From assembly GCF_943193125.1 (NCBI RefSeq), contig NZ_CALPCX010000001.1:62001-126000 (forward strand): 64,000 nucleotides of DNA, given 5' to 3'. The notes below the pieces were generated by a model. The model saw only the letters and a program-made list of their open reading frames with translations, had not been told where the DNA came from and searched no databases. This stretch comes from Adlercreutzia agrestimuris (GTDB lineage Bacteria > Actinomycetota > Coriobacteriia > Coriobacteriales > Eggerthellaceae). This document shows positions 16,602 to 26,567 of the stretch, in pieces; the stretch's first letter is position 1, and each line of letters starts with the position of its first letter. The translations under genes and the position numbers were made by a program.

Positions 16602-18412
16602 TGAAAAACGAATCCAAGATTTCTCGCGCAGGTCTTTCACGCCGCGCCTTCTTGGGACTGGGTGCTACTGCAGCAGTTGCTGCAGGTGCCGCAGGTCTTG
16701 CTGGCTGCGCTCCAGCCGCAACCACGGGCAACGATAGTGGTGCCCCCGCGGAAAACGGCGCATCAAACACGCCCGCAAAATCTGATGTCAACAACACCAT
16801 TCATGGTGTAACCGACACCAGCTGGATGAATCCACCAGAGGAAGTCACTGACTTCGCACAAGAGATTGATTGCGATGTTGTTGTTGCAGGTATGGGCTTT
16901 GCAGGCATCTGCGCGTGCCGCGAGCTTGCTGAGCAAGGCAAGAAGGTTGTCGTTATTGAAAAGCAACCGGAAGATACCTATGCACCAGTTGGCAACGAAT
17001 TTGCTTCTCTTAACTCTGACGTTTTGAAGGCTCGCGGTGTACCCGAGATTGACCCGGTTGAGTTTTATCAAAACTTCATGAAGATCACTGCAAACATGCC
17101 TAACCCAACTTTGGTTATGAAGTTTGCTCAGAACTCAGGAGATACCACCAACTGGTATCTTGATCAGCTCACTGAAGAAGAGCTCTCAGCTATGACCACC
17201 GCCTTCTTCCCGCCCACCGAGCATCAGCTCAGCGAGCTTTCTGGCATCAAGTTCTGGCCAAGCGTTTGCTCGTTCTACAGCCCCGACTGCAACCAGACCA
17301 AGATTGTTCTGTCAAATAAAGCAGTTGCTGAGGCAAAAGGCACTGAGTTCCACTTCGGCACCACCGCTGAGTACGTCATCATGGACAACGGCGCAGTTGC
17401 CGGTCTTGTTGCAAAAGACGAAAGCGGATACATCAAAGTAAATGCCAAGGCTGTTGTTATCTCATGCGGTGGCATGGGTGGCAACCCTGAAATGATGGCT
17501 TACTTCATGCCCGATATGGCTCAAGCTTTGACCGGAAATGACGCTCTCACCTCAATGTCTGCTAACGACGGTCGCGGCGTTCAGATGGCATACTGGGCTG
17601 GCGCACATCTTGAAACCACACCTATCCCCGGCATGAACATGAAGGGCCTGTCTGTTCCGGGCAAAATGAACTGCTTACCGCAGGCTGTATGGATTGATGA
17701 AAACGGCAAGCGTTTCTGCAACGAGTATTATCCCACGTCAGAGCAGCGCGGCTATCAAACTACGTTTATGAGCCGCAAGACGAAGTATGCTGTTGTTGAC
17801 AACAACTTCACCGAGTATCGTCAGTACACGCTTCCGCAACATGCTGGCTTTACTGCGAGCGAAGAGAACATTGCTTCACTTCGCGAAGCCATGGACACCG
17901 CTTATGCTAAATTTGAAGGCACCTATGAAGAGCCGGAGCAAGAGGAAGGCCAGGGCGGACCTGGTGGCGGCGGTCCTATGACTGGTGTTGAGTGGATTGC
18001 CGATGACACCCTTGAGGGTCTGGCATCTCAAATTGGTCTTACCGGCGACGCAGCAACCGCATTCATCGAGCAAATTGAACGCTATAACGGCTATTGCAAA
18101 GATGGCGTAGACATGGAATTTGGTCGTGCATCTGAGGTTCTCTTCCCGGTTGAAGAAGGTCCTTTCTATGCATGCACATTTGACCCGGTTTTGGGCGAGA
18201 CCATGGTTACCATGGGTGGCATTATCACCGACGGTGAGCAGAATGCTGTTGATGAAAACTACGAGCCAATTCCTGGCCTCTATGTTTCAGGTAATGACTG
18301 CGGTCGTCGCTTCGGCACCGAGTACGTCACTCCAATCCCTGGCGTTTCCATTGGCTTTGCAACTGTTCTTGGTCGCGAATGCGGCAAATCAGTAGCCAAG
18401 TTCCTCGGCTAG
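16601..18412 (+). CDS. Tat-exported lipoprotein flavoprotein, fumarate-reductase/FAD_binding_2 type (B)
   Basis: A 603-residue precursor with a twin-arginine signal (LSRRAFLGL) and lipobox LAGC (Cys36), a Rossmann FAD motif (GMGFAG, 97-102) and a C-terminal FAD-closing segment (GLYVSGNDCG). It belongs to the same broad superfamily as its upstream neighbour but is clearly a different branch: the sequence around the FAD site differs and there is a Gly/Glu-rich insertion near residues 445-460. A strong ribosome site (GGAGGAAAC) precedes the ATG. It has no adjacent regulator of its own; it may share the one at 12778. Substrate is unknown. Confidence 0.86.
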   Translation: MKNESKISRAGLSRRAFLGLGATAAVAAGAAGLAGCAPAATTGNDSGAPAENGASNTPAKSDVNNTIHGVTDTSWMNPPEEVTDFAQEIDCDVVVAGMGFAGICACRELAEQGKKVVVIEKQPEDTYAPVGNEFASLNSDVLKARGVPEIDPVEFYQNFMKITANMPNPTLVMKFAQNSGDTTNWYLDQLTEEELSAMTTAFFPPTEHQLSELSGIKFWPSVCSFYSPDCNQTKIVLSNKAVAEAKGTEFHFGTTAEYVIMDNGAVAGLVAKDESGYIKVNAKAVVISCGGMGGNPEMMAYFMPDMAQALTGNDALTSMSANDGRGVQMAYWAGAHLETTPIPGMNMKGLSVPGKMNCLPQAVWIDENGKRFCNEYYPTSEQRGYQTTFMSRKTKYAVVDNNFTEYRQYTLPQHAGFTASEENIASLREAMDTAYAKFEGTYEEPEQEEGQGGPGGGGPMTGVEWIADDTLEGLASQIGLTGDAATAFIEQIERYNGYCKDGVDMEFGRASEVLFPVEEGPFYACTFDPVLGETMVTMGGIITDGEQNAVDENYEPIPGLYVSGNDCGRRFGTEYVTPIPGVSIGFATVLGRECGKSVAKFLG

Positions 18413-18430
18413 CCATTACGTTGGCCCAGA

Positions 18431-18498
18431 TGAAGCAGTCTGCTTCAAGGCAAATCACATACCCGGTGGGGCGCAATTAATCCCTCCCATTGCGCCCC
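18431..18498. repeat. Two inverted repeats after flavoprotein B
   Basis: A 17-base palindrome TGAAGCAG-T-CTGCTTCA (18431-18447) is followed by GGGGCGCAAT (18468-18477) paired with ATTGCGCCCC (18489-18498). Neither has a T-run. With the terminator at 18506-18542 they form three consecutive inverted repeats, perhaps stabilising the 3' end of the mRNA. Confidence 0.5.
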
Positions 18499-18505
18499 AT
18501 AAACT

Positions 18506-18542
18506 AATAAGACCCCGCTTGAAAACGGGGTCTTATTGTGTC
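18506..18542. terminator. Bidirectional terminator between flavoprotein B and hisS
   Basis: AATAAGACCCCG (18506-18517) pairs perfectly with CGGGGTCTTATT (18526-18537) around an 8-base loop. It lies between convergent genes, and the A/T ends serve both strands. Confidence 0.85.
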
Positions 18543-18580
18543 TTTTATCAAGGGCACAAGAATAGCCCTTCGCGCTTATC

Positions 18581-19894
18581 TTATTGCGCATCCGAACGCA
18601 AAGCGTCAACTACTGCATCCAATGCCACACGGCGCTCATCGTGTGTTGCCATATTGCGCACTACTACTTCGCCCTGGGCAATTTCATCTGGACCAAGTAC
18701 AACAACACTTTCAGCTCCAAGCTTGTCAGCAAGCTTAAACTGGCTTTTTAGGCTGCGGTTTTGATGATCCATTTCAGCTACTAAGCCGCCATCGCGACAC
18801 GATTGGACAAGCGAAAACGCCAGCGAACGCGCAGAATCATCCACGCAGGCAACAAAGACATCGCAGCGTTGCGCAGAAGGAAAGCTGAACCCTGCTGCCT
18901 CGAGCGCTAACACACAGCGTTCATAACCAAGCGCAAACCCAAATCCGGGAGTAGGACGCCCTCCTACCTCCTGAGCAAGCTTGTCATATCGACCGCCGCC
19001 GCCAATAGCATTTTGGCTGCCCATACCTTCAGTTACTTGCACTTCAAATACAGTACGCGTGTAATAATCCAAGCCTCGAACAAGCTTGTAATCTTCCACA
19101 TAAGAAATCCCTGCCGCGTCAAGATAAGATTTGACGGTGGCATAATGCGCTTTACAATCGTCACACAAATGATCAGAAATCTTAGGAGCATGCTCCATCA
19201 CTTTTGCACACGCATCATTTTTGCAGTCAAAAGCGCGCAAAGGATTAATTTCAGCACGACGATTACATTCATCGCATAACTCTGCTGCGTGCTCGCTCAT
19301 ATACGCTCGAACTTTTTCGCGATAAGCCGGGCGGCATGATTCACATCCCATAGAATTTATGAGCAAGCGCGTATGCTCAATGGGAATGCCTATTGCTTCA
19401 TAAAAACGCATAAGCATGATGATGCCTTCAGCATCTACGCTCGGATCATCAGCGCCTAAACACTCAATACCTACCTGATTAAACTGGCGCTGACGTCCCT
19501 TTTGCGGGCGCTCAGCGCGAAACATAGGGCCGGCATACATCAATTTCGCGGGCGCAGCGCCTTGAGGGACCAGATCATGTTGCACAACGGCACGAACGAC
19601 GCCTGCTGTACCTTCAGGACGAAGCGAAAGTTTGCTTTTTGCCTTAATAGACTCCCCCGCCATAAGCCGCTTGAGGTTTTCCCCCGACACCGCACTGAAC
19701 ATCTCTTTTGACACAACGTCAGTTGCCTCACCAATGCCTCGAACAAAAAGTTCAGTCTGTTCAAAAATTGGCGTTTCTATTGGCAGATATCCATACCGAG
19801 AAAAAATGTCAGTTGTGCACGCCTTAAATGTTGTCCAAAATGCCATTTCGTCTGGCAAAAGATCGCGTGTTCCTTCTGGACAGTTAATCGCCAT
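18581..19894 (-). CDS. hisS: Histidyl-tRNA synthetase
   Basis: Charges tRNA-His. The N-terminus (INCPEGTRDLLPDE), class II motif 2 (MFRAERPQKGRQRQFNQ), the histidine-binding motif RGLDYYTRTVFE and the C-terminal anticodon-binding domain are all present in 437 residues, the usual length. A Cys-rich insertion (CESC, CDEC, CKNDAC, CDDC between about residues 185 and 250) is typical of the bacterial insertion domain. The ATG at 19892-19894 starts exactly where the family does. Confidence 0.97.
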   Translation of the reverse strand: MAINCPEGTRDLLPDEMAFWTTFKACTTDIFSRYGYLPIETPIFEQTELFVRGIGEATDVVSKEMFSAVSGENLKRLMAGESIKAKSKLSLRPEGTAGVVRAVVQHDLVPQGAAPAKLMYAGPMFRAERPQKGRQRQFNQVGIECLGADDPSVDAEGIIMLMRFYEAIGIPIEHTRLLINSMGCESCRPAYREKVRAYMSEHAAELCDECNRRAEINPLRAFDCKNDACAKVMEHAPKISDHLCDDCKAHYATVKSYLDAAGISYVEDYKLVRGLDYYTRTVFEVQVTEGMGSQNAIGGGGRYDKLAQEVGGRPTPGFGFALGYERCVLALEAAGFSFPSAQRCDVFVACVDDSARSLAFSLVQSCRDGGLVAEMDHQNRSLKSQFKLADKLGAESVVVLGPDEIAQGEVVVRNMATHDERRVALDAVVDALRSDAQ

Positions 19895-19982
19895 ACCTCA
19901 TTCCTTATCTCCGCAAAAGAAAAGCGGACTCAACTCTTTCTTACCGAGAAATCAACCATGACTTCATTTAGTAGTCACTTGT

Positions 19983-22760
19983 TTAGTCTTCAAGCGATAT
20001 CAACACCGCCATCAGTGCATCATCAGGGCGATAACGCAAACGTATTGCCAGCAAGTTGCGCGCAACGGGGAAAAGACCGCCATTAACCGCCGTTACAATG
20101 GCAGACCCCAATGCATCAAGGACCTCTCCTGTAGGGGCAACAACAATGCCAGCGCTCTCAAGTGCTCCATCAATCTCTTCGCGTTCCGGCAAGACTACGG
20201 GAGCTTCTTCCATAAGCTCTTGCAGTTCAGCAGAAGCTTGAGGGGCAATAATAGAAGAGGTCATAATGGATTTAACATAGCACAATGCGCCTTCAGCATA
20301 GCGGTTTTGCTTCCAGAGCACATAAGCAAGCTGATAATAAGCCATGGCTATATCGTTGGGTTGTACCATGATTTTTAAACCATGCATGAGCGTCTGTGCG
20401 GCGTTTTCCATATCGCCTACCAGCATAAATGCGCGTCCGAGTTGCCTATACCCAGCACCTGTAGCAGGACCAAGAGCAAGTGCTTGCCTGCCATAACGAA
20501 GCGCGTCATCACTGCGCTCAAATGAGTGCTCAAGTAAACGTACGATCTCTAAGAAGCACAGGTAGTATGAATCTGGGGCAAGCTCAACACGCTTATCTGC
20601 ATCTTCCCGAGCACTTTGCGGCGCAGGTAATTTACCTTGGCGTGCTTGGTTGTAAATCAAACGCGAAGCATAAGAATCAAAGGTGCGATACACCGTTGCC
20701 AAACCATCAGTAAAGCCTTCAAGTGCAGCACTTTCTGCAATAGCATCAATAAGCACATCAACTGCCTGGTCATATTCGCCAGACTCCGCAAGCGCATTGG
20801 CTCGCCCAAGTGCAGCCAAACACCTGTCTTCGCCCAAAACACAGCTCACAATAGCATTTTGATCGGTTACATCTATGCTTCCCTCTGTCAATGCAGCCAT
20901 CAGGCGTGTACATCCAGCCACCGCGCGCTCATCATTGTTTGAGCTAGCTTTTTCTTGGGCAGTTCGTACCAAGCGAATAGCATCGGTTGCGCTTGTGGCG
21001 CACATCACCTCATCAGAAAGCTTTTCAGCAAAGCGTCTGCGCGTGCCATCATACATAATGCGCATATCGCAGGCATCACCCGTAATGCCAAGCACCGCAG
21101 CATCACGCGCGTCGAGCTCTTGGTGAAACGCCTCTGGTGCTTCGCGTCGCTGCTGATAGGATTCGTGCGACTTAATAAAGGCAAACGCGTCAGCATCATC
21201 AACATCATAGCGAGCCCCCGCTGCCTCAAAAATCATGCGCGGGTTGCCTGCACGCCCTGATTCAAATTCGCCATTCTCCAAATAGAAATCACGTTCAAAA
21301 GTCACATCATAAAGCGCAGGAAGAGAAGCTACATCATGCGAGCCTTCGCGCGCGTAATACTCTTTGTTCAGCTCTCGAAGTGATCGTGCAACAATATCAA
21401 CTCGAGTAATCTTTTCGCTTGCTTCAAACGAGATTGCAGTCAGCAAAAGGCCAACATGCATGGCATAGCGAAGCGCCTCGTTTTGACGATCTTGCTCGGA
21501 ATTAAGCTTGGCAATAGGGTTGTCGTTGTGGTCGGTATTTTCACAATTGTACGCCGGCATGATGCTTTCATCAGGCGTAACAATATTAAACGCCACCGCC
21601 CCATTCTCCAGATTTTCGCGAATTGTGATGCTAACCCTATAGGGAAGGCGCAAACGCTCAATGGCCGAAGAGATTGCACAACGCACTTCCCATTCACTCC
21701 CCGCCTCACCTAAAGGCGCGTCAGCCAAGTTGCCTAGCGCTGGTTGTTGTAGAGCAATTGTCTCAATCAGATGCCCATCCCAGCGCAAGCACTCTTCTTC
21801 GCTTGCTTGAGAAGCGCGATCGCCCAACGCCTCTGCCACGAGCAAGAAACGATTGAGCGCTGATTCAAGCGCCCAGATATATGAAGGAGGTACTTTTGCT
21901 GTTTCATCGTCAAGCGCCAAGAAGAAGGTATCTGCATAGCGAATAGTCCGCACCAGTCTTAAGGCATCGTCAGCAAGGTGCGCCTTTTGCAACACATCAA
22001 TGCCTGCTTCCTCAAGCCATGCCGCTAAGCACAAGACCAAAGGCGGTGTTTGAACAAGAGGGTCAGCTCGCGTCTCTTCGACGCTTCGCAAGATGGCTTC
22101 CATAGCTTTAAGTGGTCGCTCACTGCGAAGTAGGTGGAAGATGCCATCAAGACCACGTTTGGGTAAGTGCGGAGCACCCAAGGAAGGACGGTAAACGAAA
22201 GCAAAGAATGCACGTGCCATAGCAGAGTTATAAGGCAAGTCTTCACCATGTTCGCCAAAGTCATACCAGGAATCAAAAAAGGTATACCTTCCTTTTTCAC
22301 GACGAAAGCGCATAACATCGCGCGGTTCACCTTCTGGTCCTCGCACATACACGCTTCCTGTGCCATCAGCAAAGGGGTGTTCGGGATCATCGCCCACAAA
22401 TTGCATATCAGGCGTGCGTGCTGGCGGAACAACGGTTGCCTCATTCATGACAAACGCGCGACCAAATGTATCCAGATATGCTAAAACGCGTACTGAGGTG
22501 TCCGGCAAAATCTCAACCGCATAACAACCGCCAGACGCCGGTAAGGAAATTCCACCTGAAACCCAACCATATATCGGTTGAACAGGGGCTCCATCAGATG
22601 CACTCGTCTCTTCAAGTGCGCCTGCAGAGCTCTTGTTTATGTTCTCCCCCATACCAGCTGGCACACGTGGAACAGCATCCGCCAATACACGCTCATGCAC
22701 TTGCAAAAGCCGAGCAAACCGAGAAAACTGGTATGTCTTTTGTTGTGATTGCTCTGTCAT
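19983..22760 (-). CDS. Large tetratricopeptide-repeat protein of unknown function
   Basis: A 925-residue soluble protein with no signal peptide or membrane segment visible. The C-terminal third (about 640-880) has helical repeats of TPR type (for example ALGRANALAESGEYDQAVDVL and DDALRYGRQALALGPATGAGYRQLGRAFMLVGDMENAAQTL), suggesting a protein-protein interaction surface. The N-terminal part shows no motif I recognise. It lies 88 bases upstream of hisS on the same strand and may be cotranscribed with it. I do not assign a function. Confidence 0.7.
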   Translation of the reverse strand: MTEQSQQKTYQFSRFARLLQVHERVLADAVPRVPAGMGENINKSSAGALEETSASDGAPVQPIYGWVSGGISLPASGGCYAVEILPDTSVRVLAYLDTFGRAFVMNEATVVPPARTPDMQFVGDDPEHPFADGTGSVYVRGPEGEPRDVMRFRREKGRYTFFDSWYDFGEHGEDLPYNSAMARAFFAFVYRPSLGAPHLPKRGLDGIFHLLRSERPLKAMEAILRSVEETRADPLVQTPPLVLCLAAWLEEAGIDVLQKAHLADDALRLVRTIRYADTFFLALDDETAKVPPSYIWALESALNRFLLVAEALGDRASQASEEECLRWDGHLIETIALQQPALGNLADAPLGEAGSEWEVRCAISSAIERLRLPYRVSITIRENLENGAVAFNIVTPDESIMPAYNCENTDHNDNPIAKLNSEQDRQNEALRYAMHVGLLLTAISFEASEKITRVDIVARSLRELNKEYYAREGSHDVASLPALYDVTFERDFYLENGEFESGRAGNPRMIFEAAGARYDVDDADAFAFIKSHESYQQRREAPEAFHQELDARDAAVLGITGDACDMRIMYDGTRRRFAEKLSDEVMCATSATDAIRLVRTAQEKASSNNDERAVAGCTRLMAALTEGSIDVTDQNAIVSCVLGEDRCLAALGRANALAESGEYDQAVDVLIDAIAESAALEGFTDGLATVYRTFDSYASRLIYNQARQGKLPAPQSAREDADKRVELAPDSYYLCFLEIVRLLEHSFERSDDALRYGRQALALGPATGAGYRQLGRAFMLVGDMENAAQTLMHGLKIMVQPNDIAMAYYQLAYVLWKQNRYAEGALCYVKSIMTSSIIAPQASAELQELMEEAPVVLPEREEIDGALESAGIVVAPTGEVLDALGSAIVTAVNGGLFPVARNLLAIRLRYRPDDALMAVLISLED

Positions 22761-22825
22761 AGATACACGCTTTCTGACAGTTTAAGCGTAGTCAACTCTG
22801 TGAGACTACTTGCCACTTGCATTTC

Positions 22826-23206
22826 TTAGTGATGGTGATGGCACGCCTGATCTGCCTGCATCACAGGAGCGTCACCTGCAGCAACAGCTCGTGCGGCATC
22901 GCCAACGAGAGGATGAATGTTGTCGAAATACACCGTAATGCCGCGCTCGTTAAATCCCATAAGCGGGCGCATGCCCATACCGGCAACAACAATTGCATTT
23001 ACTCCCGCATCGGCCAACAGGCTTACAGGACGCAAGCAGCCGCCCTCTTCATGAGGGGGATTAATAACTTCAGTTACCTCAAGCAGTTCGCCATCGACAA
23101 TTGAAATAACGCTAAAACAATCACAGTGACCAAAGTGCCCCGCGCGTTTCGCATCCATTCCTGCAGAGCCTTCAGTAGGAACAGCAAGCTTCATCGTTAA
23201 ACCCAT
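22826..23206 (-). CDS. NifX/dinitrogenase iron-molybdenum cofactor-family protein with histidine tail
   Basis: The 126-residue protein has the NifX/NafY/IbaG-like fold signature: an N-terminal MKLAVPTEG strand, GHFGHCDCFSVISI, and GVNAIVVAGMGMRPLMGFNERGI. Proteins of this family bind metal clusters or metallocofactors; stand-alone members in non-fixing anaerobes are of unknown role. The C-terminus is ACHHHH, an apparent metal-binding tail. A GGAGG site 6 bases upstream supports the ATG at 23206. No nitrogenase genes are present, so a role in Fe-S or Mo handling is only a suggestion. Confidence 0.8.
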   Translation of the reverse strand: MGLTMKLAVPTEGSAGMDAKRAGHFGHCDCFSVISIVDGELLEVTEVINPPHEEGGCLRPVSLLADAGVNAIVVAGMGMRPLMGFNERGITVYFDNIHPLVGDAARAVAAGDAPVMQADQACHHHH

Positions 23207-23267
23207 GACATGCCTCCTTCAATAAAGAGCGCTTTTCGCGCCCGTACAACTATTCAAAAAGTGACAA

Positions 23268-23298
23268 AGCGCCAGATGCTTTAAAAGCACCTGGCGAA
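23268..23298 (-). terminator. Probable terminator of the leuCDB operon
   Basis: CGCCAGATGCTTT (23270-23282) pairs with AAAGCACCTGGCG (23284-23296) with one mismatch and almost no loop; on the minus strand it is followed by CTTTGTCACTTTTT. The T-run is interrupted, so strength is uncertain. Confidence 0.5.
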
Positions 23299-23411
23299 AC
23301 TCTTGTCGTTTAGCAAGCGAGAGCTTCGCCTGCTTTTCACTTTTGCGCCCCCTTAAGCTTTAGTGCGCTTATGTGAAACGCAGCCTGCTTACTGCGTTTG
23401 TCTTCACCGCT

Positions 23412-24584
23412 TTAGTCAGCGCGGTTAACCGTCCAGTCCTCAGGATGACGGCCCCACAACTCTTCGGGCTTATCCGAGGGCTGAATATATTGAACTACCA
23501 GGTCACCCATCATTTCAGTGCCAACAACCTTATCAAGGGGCGTGTCGGCATTTTTAATGTCACCAGTACGCCAACCAGCGTCCAGCACCGCGCGTACCGC
23601 TTGTGCAACATCATCGGCGGCTTCGGGCATATTTAGACTATAGCGAAGCATCATCTCAACTGAAAGAATCTGCGCAAGCGGATTTGCAATGCCTTTGCCA
23701 GCAATGTCGGGTGCGCTGCCATGGCTTGGCTCATAGAGCGCCGTGCCGTCACCTAAGCTTGCTGAAGCCAGCATGCCCAGCGAACCGGTCAACATGGAAG
23801 CTTCGTCTGAAAGGATGTCGCCAAACATGTTTTCGGTAACAACAACGTCAAACTGACGCGGATTGTTGATGAGCTGCATTGCAGCATTGTCAACCAGCAT
23901 ATCAATGCACTCAACATCCGGAAACTCTTGAGCTACTTCGTGCACAATCTGGCGCCACAAACGACTTGTTTCAAGCACATTGGCTTTGTCAATTGAATGC
24001 ACGCGGCTTCTGCGCTTGCGAGCTGTCTCAAATGCATGGCGGGCAATGCGCTCAATCTCGTATTCGCGATACTCAAGCGTGTCATAAGCGCGCTGACCTT
24101 TTTCGCCATTTTTACCTGCGCCTTCTTCGTCATAAAAGCGCTCGCGCTTACCAAAATACAAACCGCCAGTTAATTCGCGAACAATAAGCAGATCTACGCC
24201 GTCAACTACCTCAGGCTTGAGTGTTGAAGCATCTGCGAGCGCATCAAAGATGCAAACAGGGCGCAAGTTCGCATACAAACCCAGTTCTTTACGAATGCCC
24301 AACAAGCCCTGTTCTGGGCGCGGTTGATTCGGATCAGTCGTATCCCATTTCGGACCGCCCACTGCTGCAAGCAAAACCGCATCGGACGCTTTTGCAATAT
24401 CAAGAGTTTCCTGGGGAAGCGGATTTCCTGTCTCGTCAATAGCAATGCCACCAATAAGCGCCTCGGTATAGGTGAAGCTCGTGTCATACTTTTGGCCGAC
24501 GGCATCCAAGACCTTTATTGCCTCAGCAATAATCTCTGGTCCGATACCATCACCTGGAAGCAAGCAGATGTTGTAGTTTTTCAT
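23412..24584 (-). CDS. leuB: 3-isopropylmalate dehydrogenase
   Basis: Third step specific to leucine biosynthesis: oxidative decarboxylation of 3-isopropylmalate with NAD. The N-terminus ([14 protein letters not shown]), the ELTGGLYFG loop, the catalytic DKANVL segment and the NMFGDILSD and [10 protein letters not shown] motifs are all present. At 390 residues it is longer than most (about 350-370), with extra residues around the [12 protein letters not shown] stretch. AAGGA precedes the ATG. It follows leuD by 16 bases. No leuA is visible in this window, so isopropylmalate synthase must be elsewhere. Confidence 0.96.
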   Translation of the reverse strand: MKNYNICLLPGDGIGPEIIAEAIKVLDAVGQKYDTSFTYTEALIGGIAIDETGNPLPQETLDIAKASDAVLLAAVGGPKWDTTDPNQPRPEQGLLGIRKELGLYANLRPVCIFDALADASTLKPEVVDGVDLLIVRELTGGLYFGKRERFYDEEGAGKNGEKGQRAYDTLEYREYEIERIARHAFETARKRRSRVHSIDKANVLETSRLWRQIVHEVAQEFPDVECIDMLVDNAAMQLINNPRQFDVVVTENMFGDILSDEASMLTGSLGMLASASLGDGTALYEPSHGSAPDIAGKGIANPLAQILSVEMMLRYSLNMPEAADDVAQAVRAVLDAGWRTGDIKNADTPLDKVVGTEMMGDLVVQYIQPSDKPEELWGRHPEDWTVNRAD

Positions 24585-24600
24585 TGCAAGTCCTTATCTC

Positions 24601-25095
24601 TTACTGTTCCATCTTTTGCTTCGTGCGATTAATCAGGCCACCAGCCTCTATAATCTCGCGAATAAACGGCGGAAATGGTTGCGCTTTAAATGATTGACCA
24701 GTAGTTTCGTCGGTAATGATGCCTGCATCAGCATCAACACTCACCACATCCCCAGCGCTGATTGCGTCAACCGCCTCAGGACATTCCATGATTGCCAAGC
24801 CCGTATTGATGGAGTTGCGATAAAAAATACGTGCGAAGCTTTTGGCAATAACAACGTCAACACCAGCTGCTTTAATGGCAATGGGCGCATGTTCGCGCGA
24901 AGAGCCACAACCAAAGTTCTCGTCAGCAACAATGATGTCACCAGGAGTTACTTTGTTGACAAATTCAACGTCTAAGTCCTCCAAGCAATGCTTTGCAAGC
25001 TCAGCAGGGTCAGAAGTATTCAAGTAGCGAGCCGGAATAATGACATCGGTGTCAATGTCGCGACCATATCTATGGGCAGTTCCTTTAAATTGCAT
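24601..25095 (-). CDS. leuD: 3-isopropylmalate dehydratase small subunit
   Basis: The 164-residue protein has the aconitase swivel-domain signatures ([51 protein letters not shown]) of LeuD. It pairs with LeuC to isomerise 2- to 3-isopropylmalate. Its length matches the short LeuD type that goes with the approximately 420-residue LeuC. Its ribosome site AGGAG overlaps the leuC stop region, so the two subunits are translated together. Confidence 0.95.
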   Translation of the reverse strand: MQFKGTAHRYGRDIDTDVIIPARYLNTSDPAELAKHCLEDLDVEFVNKVTPGDIIVADENFGCGSSREHAPIAIKAAGVDVVIAKSFARIFYRNSINTGLAIMECPEAVDAISAGDVVSVDADAGIITDETTGQSFKAQPFPPFIREIIEAGGLINRTKQKMEQ

Positions 25096-25100
25096 GGTTA

Positions 25101-26378
25101 CTACTCCTGTTCATCTAAGTCTTGCGGAAGACCAATGTGTCCAAGCACTGCTGAAGCTGCAGCTACAGCAGGAGAAGCTAGGTACACTTCGCTCGTTGGA
25201 TCTCCCATGCGTCCAACAAAGTTACGATTCGTGGTTGCAATGGCGCGTTCGCCCGCAGCCAAGATGCCCATATAGCCACCCAGGCATGGACCACACGTAG
25301 GCGTAGAAACTGCACAGTTTGCATCTAAGAAGATGTCCATCAGGCCCTCTTCGATGCACTGACGATAGACTTGCTGCGTTGCAGGAATAACAATACAGCG
25401 AACACGAGGATGCACCTTGCGACCGCGCAGTACTTCAGCAGCCTGGCGCATATCAACGATGCGACCATTGGTGCAACTTCCAATAACCGCCTGATCAATA
25501 ACAACATCGCGAGACTCGGCTGCCGGTCGTGTGTTGGAAGGCAAATGCGGGAATGCAACAGTTGGCTGAATGTCTGCCGCATTGATTTCGTAGACTTTCG
25601 CATAGGTTGCATCAGGATCAGAATGATATTCGGTATAAGGCTTTTCTACGCGACCATCCATATAGGCACGCGTCACTTCATCAACCTCAATCAAGCCAGC
25701 CTTGCCGCCTGCCTCAATTGCCATGTTAGATATAGACATACGTTCATCCATATCCATATTACGAATGGCGCTTCCGGTGAATTCCATTGCCTGATACAGA
25801 GCGCCATCCACTCCAATCATGCCAATGATATGCAAGATGACATCTTTTCCGGTAACCCCCGGCGCAAGTTCGCCCTCAATTTTAAACAGCAAGCTTTCTG
25901 GAACCTTAAACCATGCTTTGCCAGTTGCATAGCCAACGCCTGCATCGGTTGACCCCACACCAGTAGCAAATGCGCCAAGAGCGCCATATGTGCAGGTGTG
26001 ACTGTCAGCGCCAATGATTAAGTCACCAGCACCCACCACGCCTTGCTCGGGCAAAAGCGCGTGCTCAACACCCATGCAGCCAACTTCGTAATAATGCGTG
26101 ATACCCTGTTCGTGAGCAAAATCACGGACAATCTTTGCCTGCTCGGCACTTTTGATGTCTTTATTCGGAACATAATGGTCAGGAACAAGCGCGATCTTCG
26201 TGGGATCAAAAACGCGCTCAACGCCAATTTTATTAAATTCGCGAATAGCGATAGGGGCCGTAACGTCATTAGATAAGACGAGATCCAGGTCGCATTCGAT
26301 GAGCTGACCGGGCTCTACTTCGTCTAATCCGGCATGTGCGGCCAAGATCTTTTCCGCCATCGTCATGGGACGTGCCAT
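25101..26378 (-). CDS. leuC: 3-isopropylmalate dehydratase large subunit
   Basis: Fe-S aconitase-family subunit of isopropylmalate isomerase. It contains [22 protein letters not shown], the GSCTNGR cluster-ligand motif and [11 protein letters not shown] with two further cysteine ligands. The frame is open to 26462, but ATG at 26376-26378 preceded by AAGGAG gives 425 residues starting [12 protein letters not shown], the usual start for the short LeuC type. It is the first gene of a leuC-leuD-leuB operon on the minus strand. Confidence 0.95.
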   Translation of the reverse strand: MARPMTMAEKILAAHAGLDEVEPGQLIECDLDLVLSNDVTAPIAIREFNKIGVERVFDPTKIALVPDHYVPNKDIKSAEQAKIVRDFAHEQGITHYYEVGCMGVEHALLPEQGVVGAGDLIIGADSHTCTYGALGAFATGVGSTDAGVGYATGKAWFKVPESLLFKIEGELAPGVTGKDVILHIIGMIGVDGALYQAMEFTGSAIRNMDMDERMSISNMAIEAGGKAGLIEVDEVTRAYMDGRVEKPYTEYHSDPDATYAKVYEINAADIQPTVAFPHLPSNTRPAAESRDVVIDQAVIGSCTNGRIVDMRQAAEVLRGRKVHPRVRCIVIPATQQVYRQCIEEGLMDIFLDANCAVSTPTCGPCLGGYMGILAAGERAIATTNRNFVGRMGDPTSEVYLASPAVAAASAVLGHIGLPQDLDEQE

Positions 26379-26499
26379 AGATGCTCCTTCACACTTGGTA
26401 CTTTCGTTGTCGTTTTGGCTACTTTTATTCCTCATAAAGCGGTGATAAAAGCGCATATACAATCCGAATTATTGTACCACCGTAAAGGAGCACCTATGA

Positions 26500-26522
26500 G
26501 AAGAGCCCGTGTAAGGCTCTTC
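26500..26522. terminator. Stem-loop between the small membrane protein gene and leuC
   Basis: GAAGAGCC (26500-26507) pairs with GGCTCTTC (26515-26522) around a 7-base loop. There is no T-run on either strand, so it could be a weak terminator for the upstream gene or part of the leu leader. Confidence 0.4.
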
Positions 26523-26567
26523 GAGAGGATGTATTTAACAGATTTGAAATGTGCAGAGGCGCAGAGG

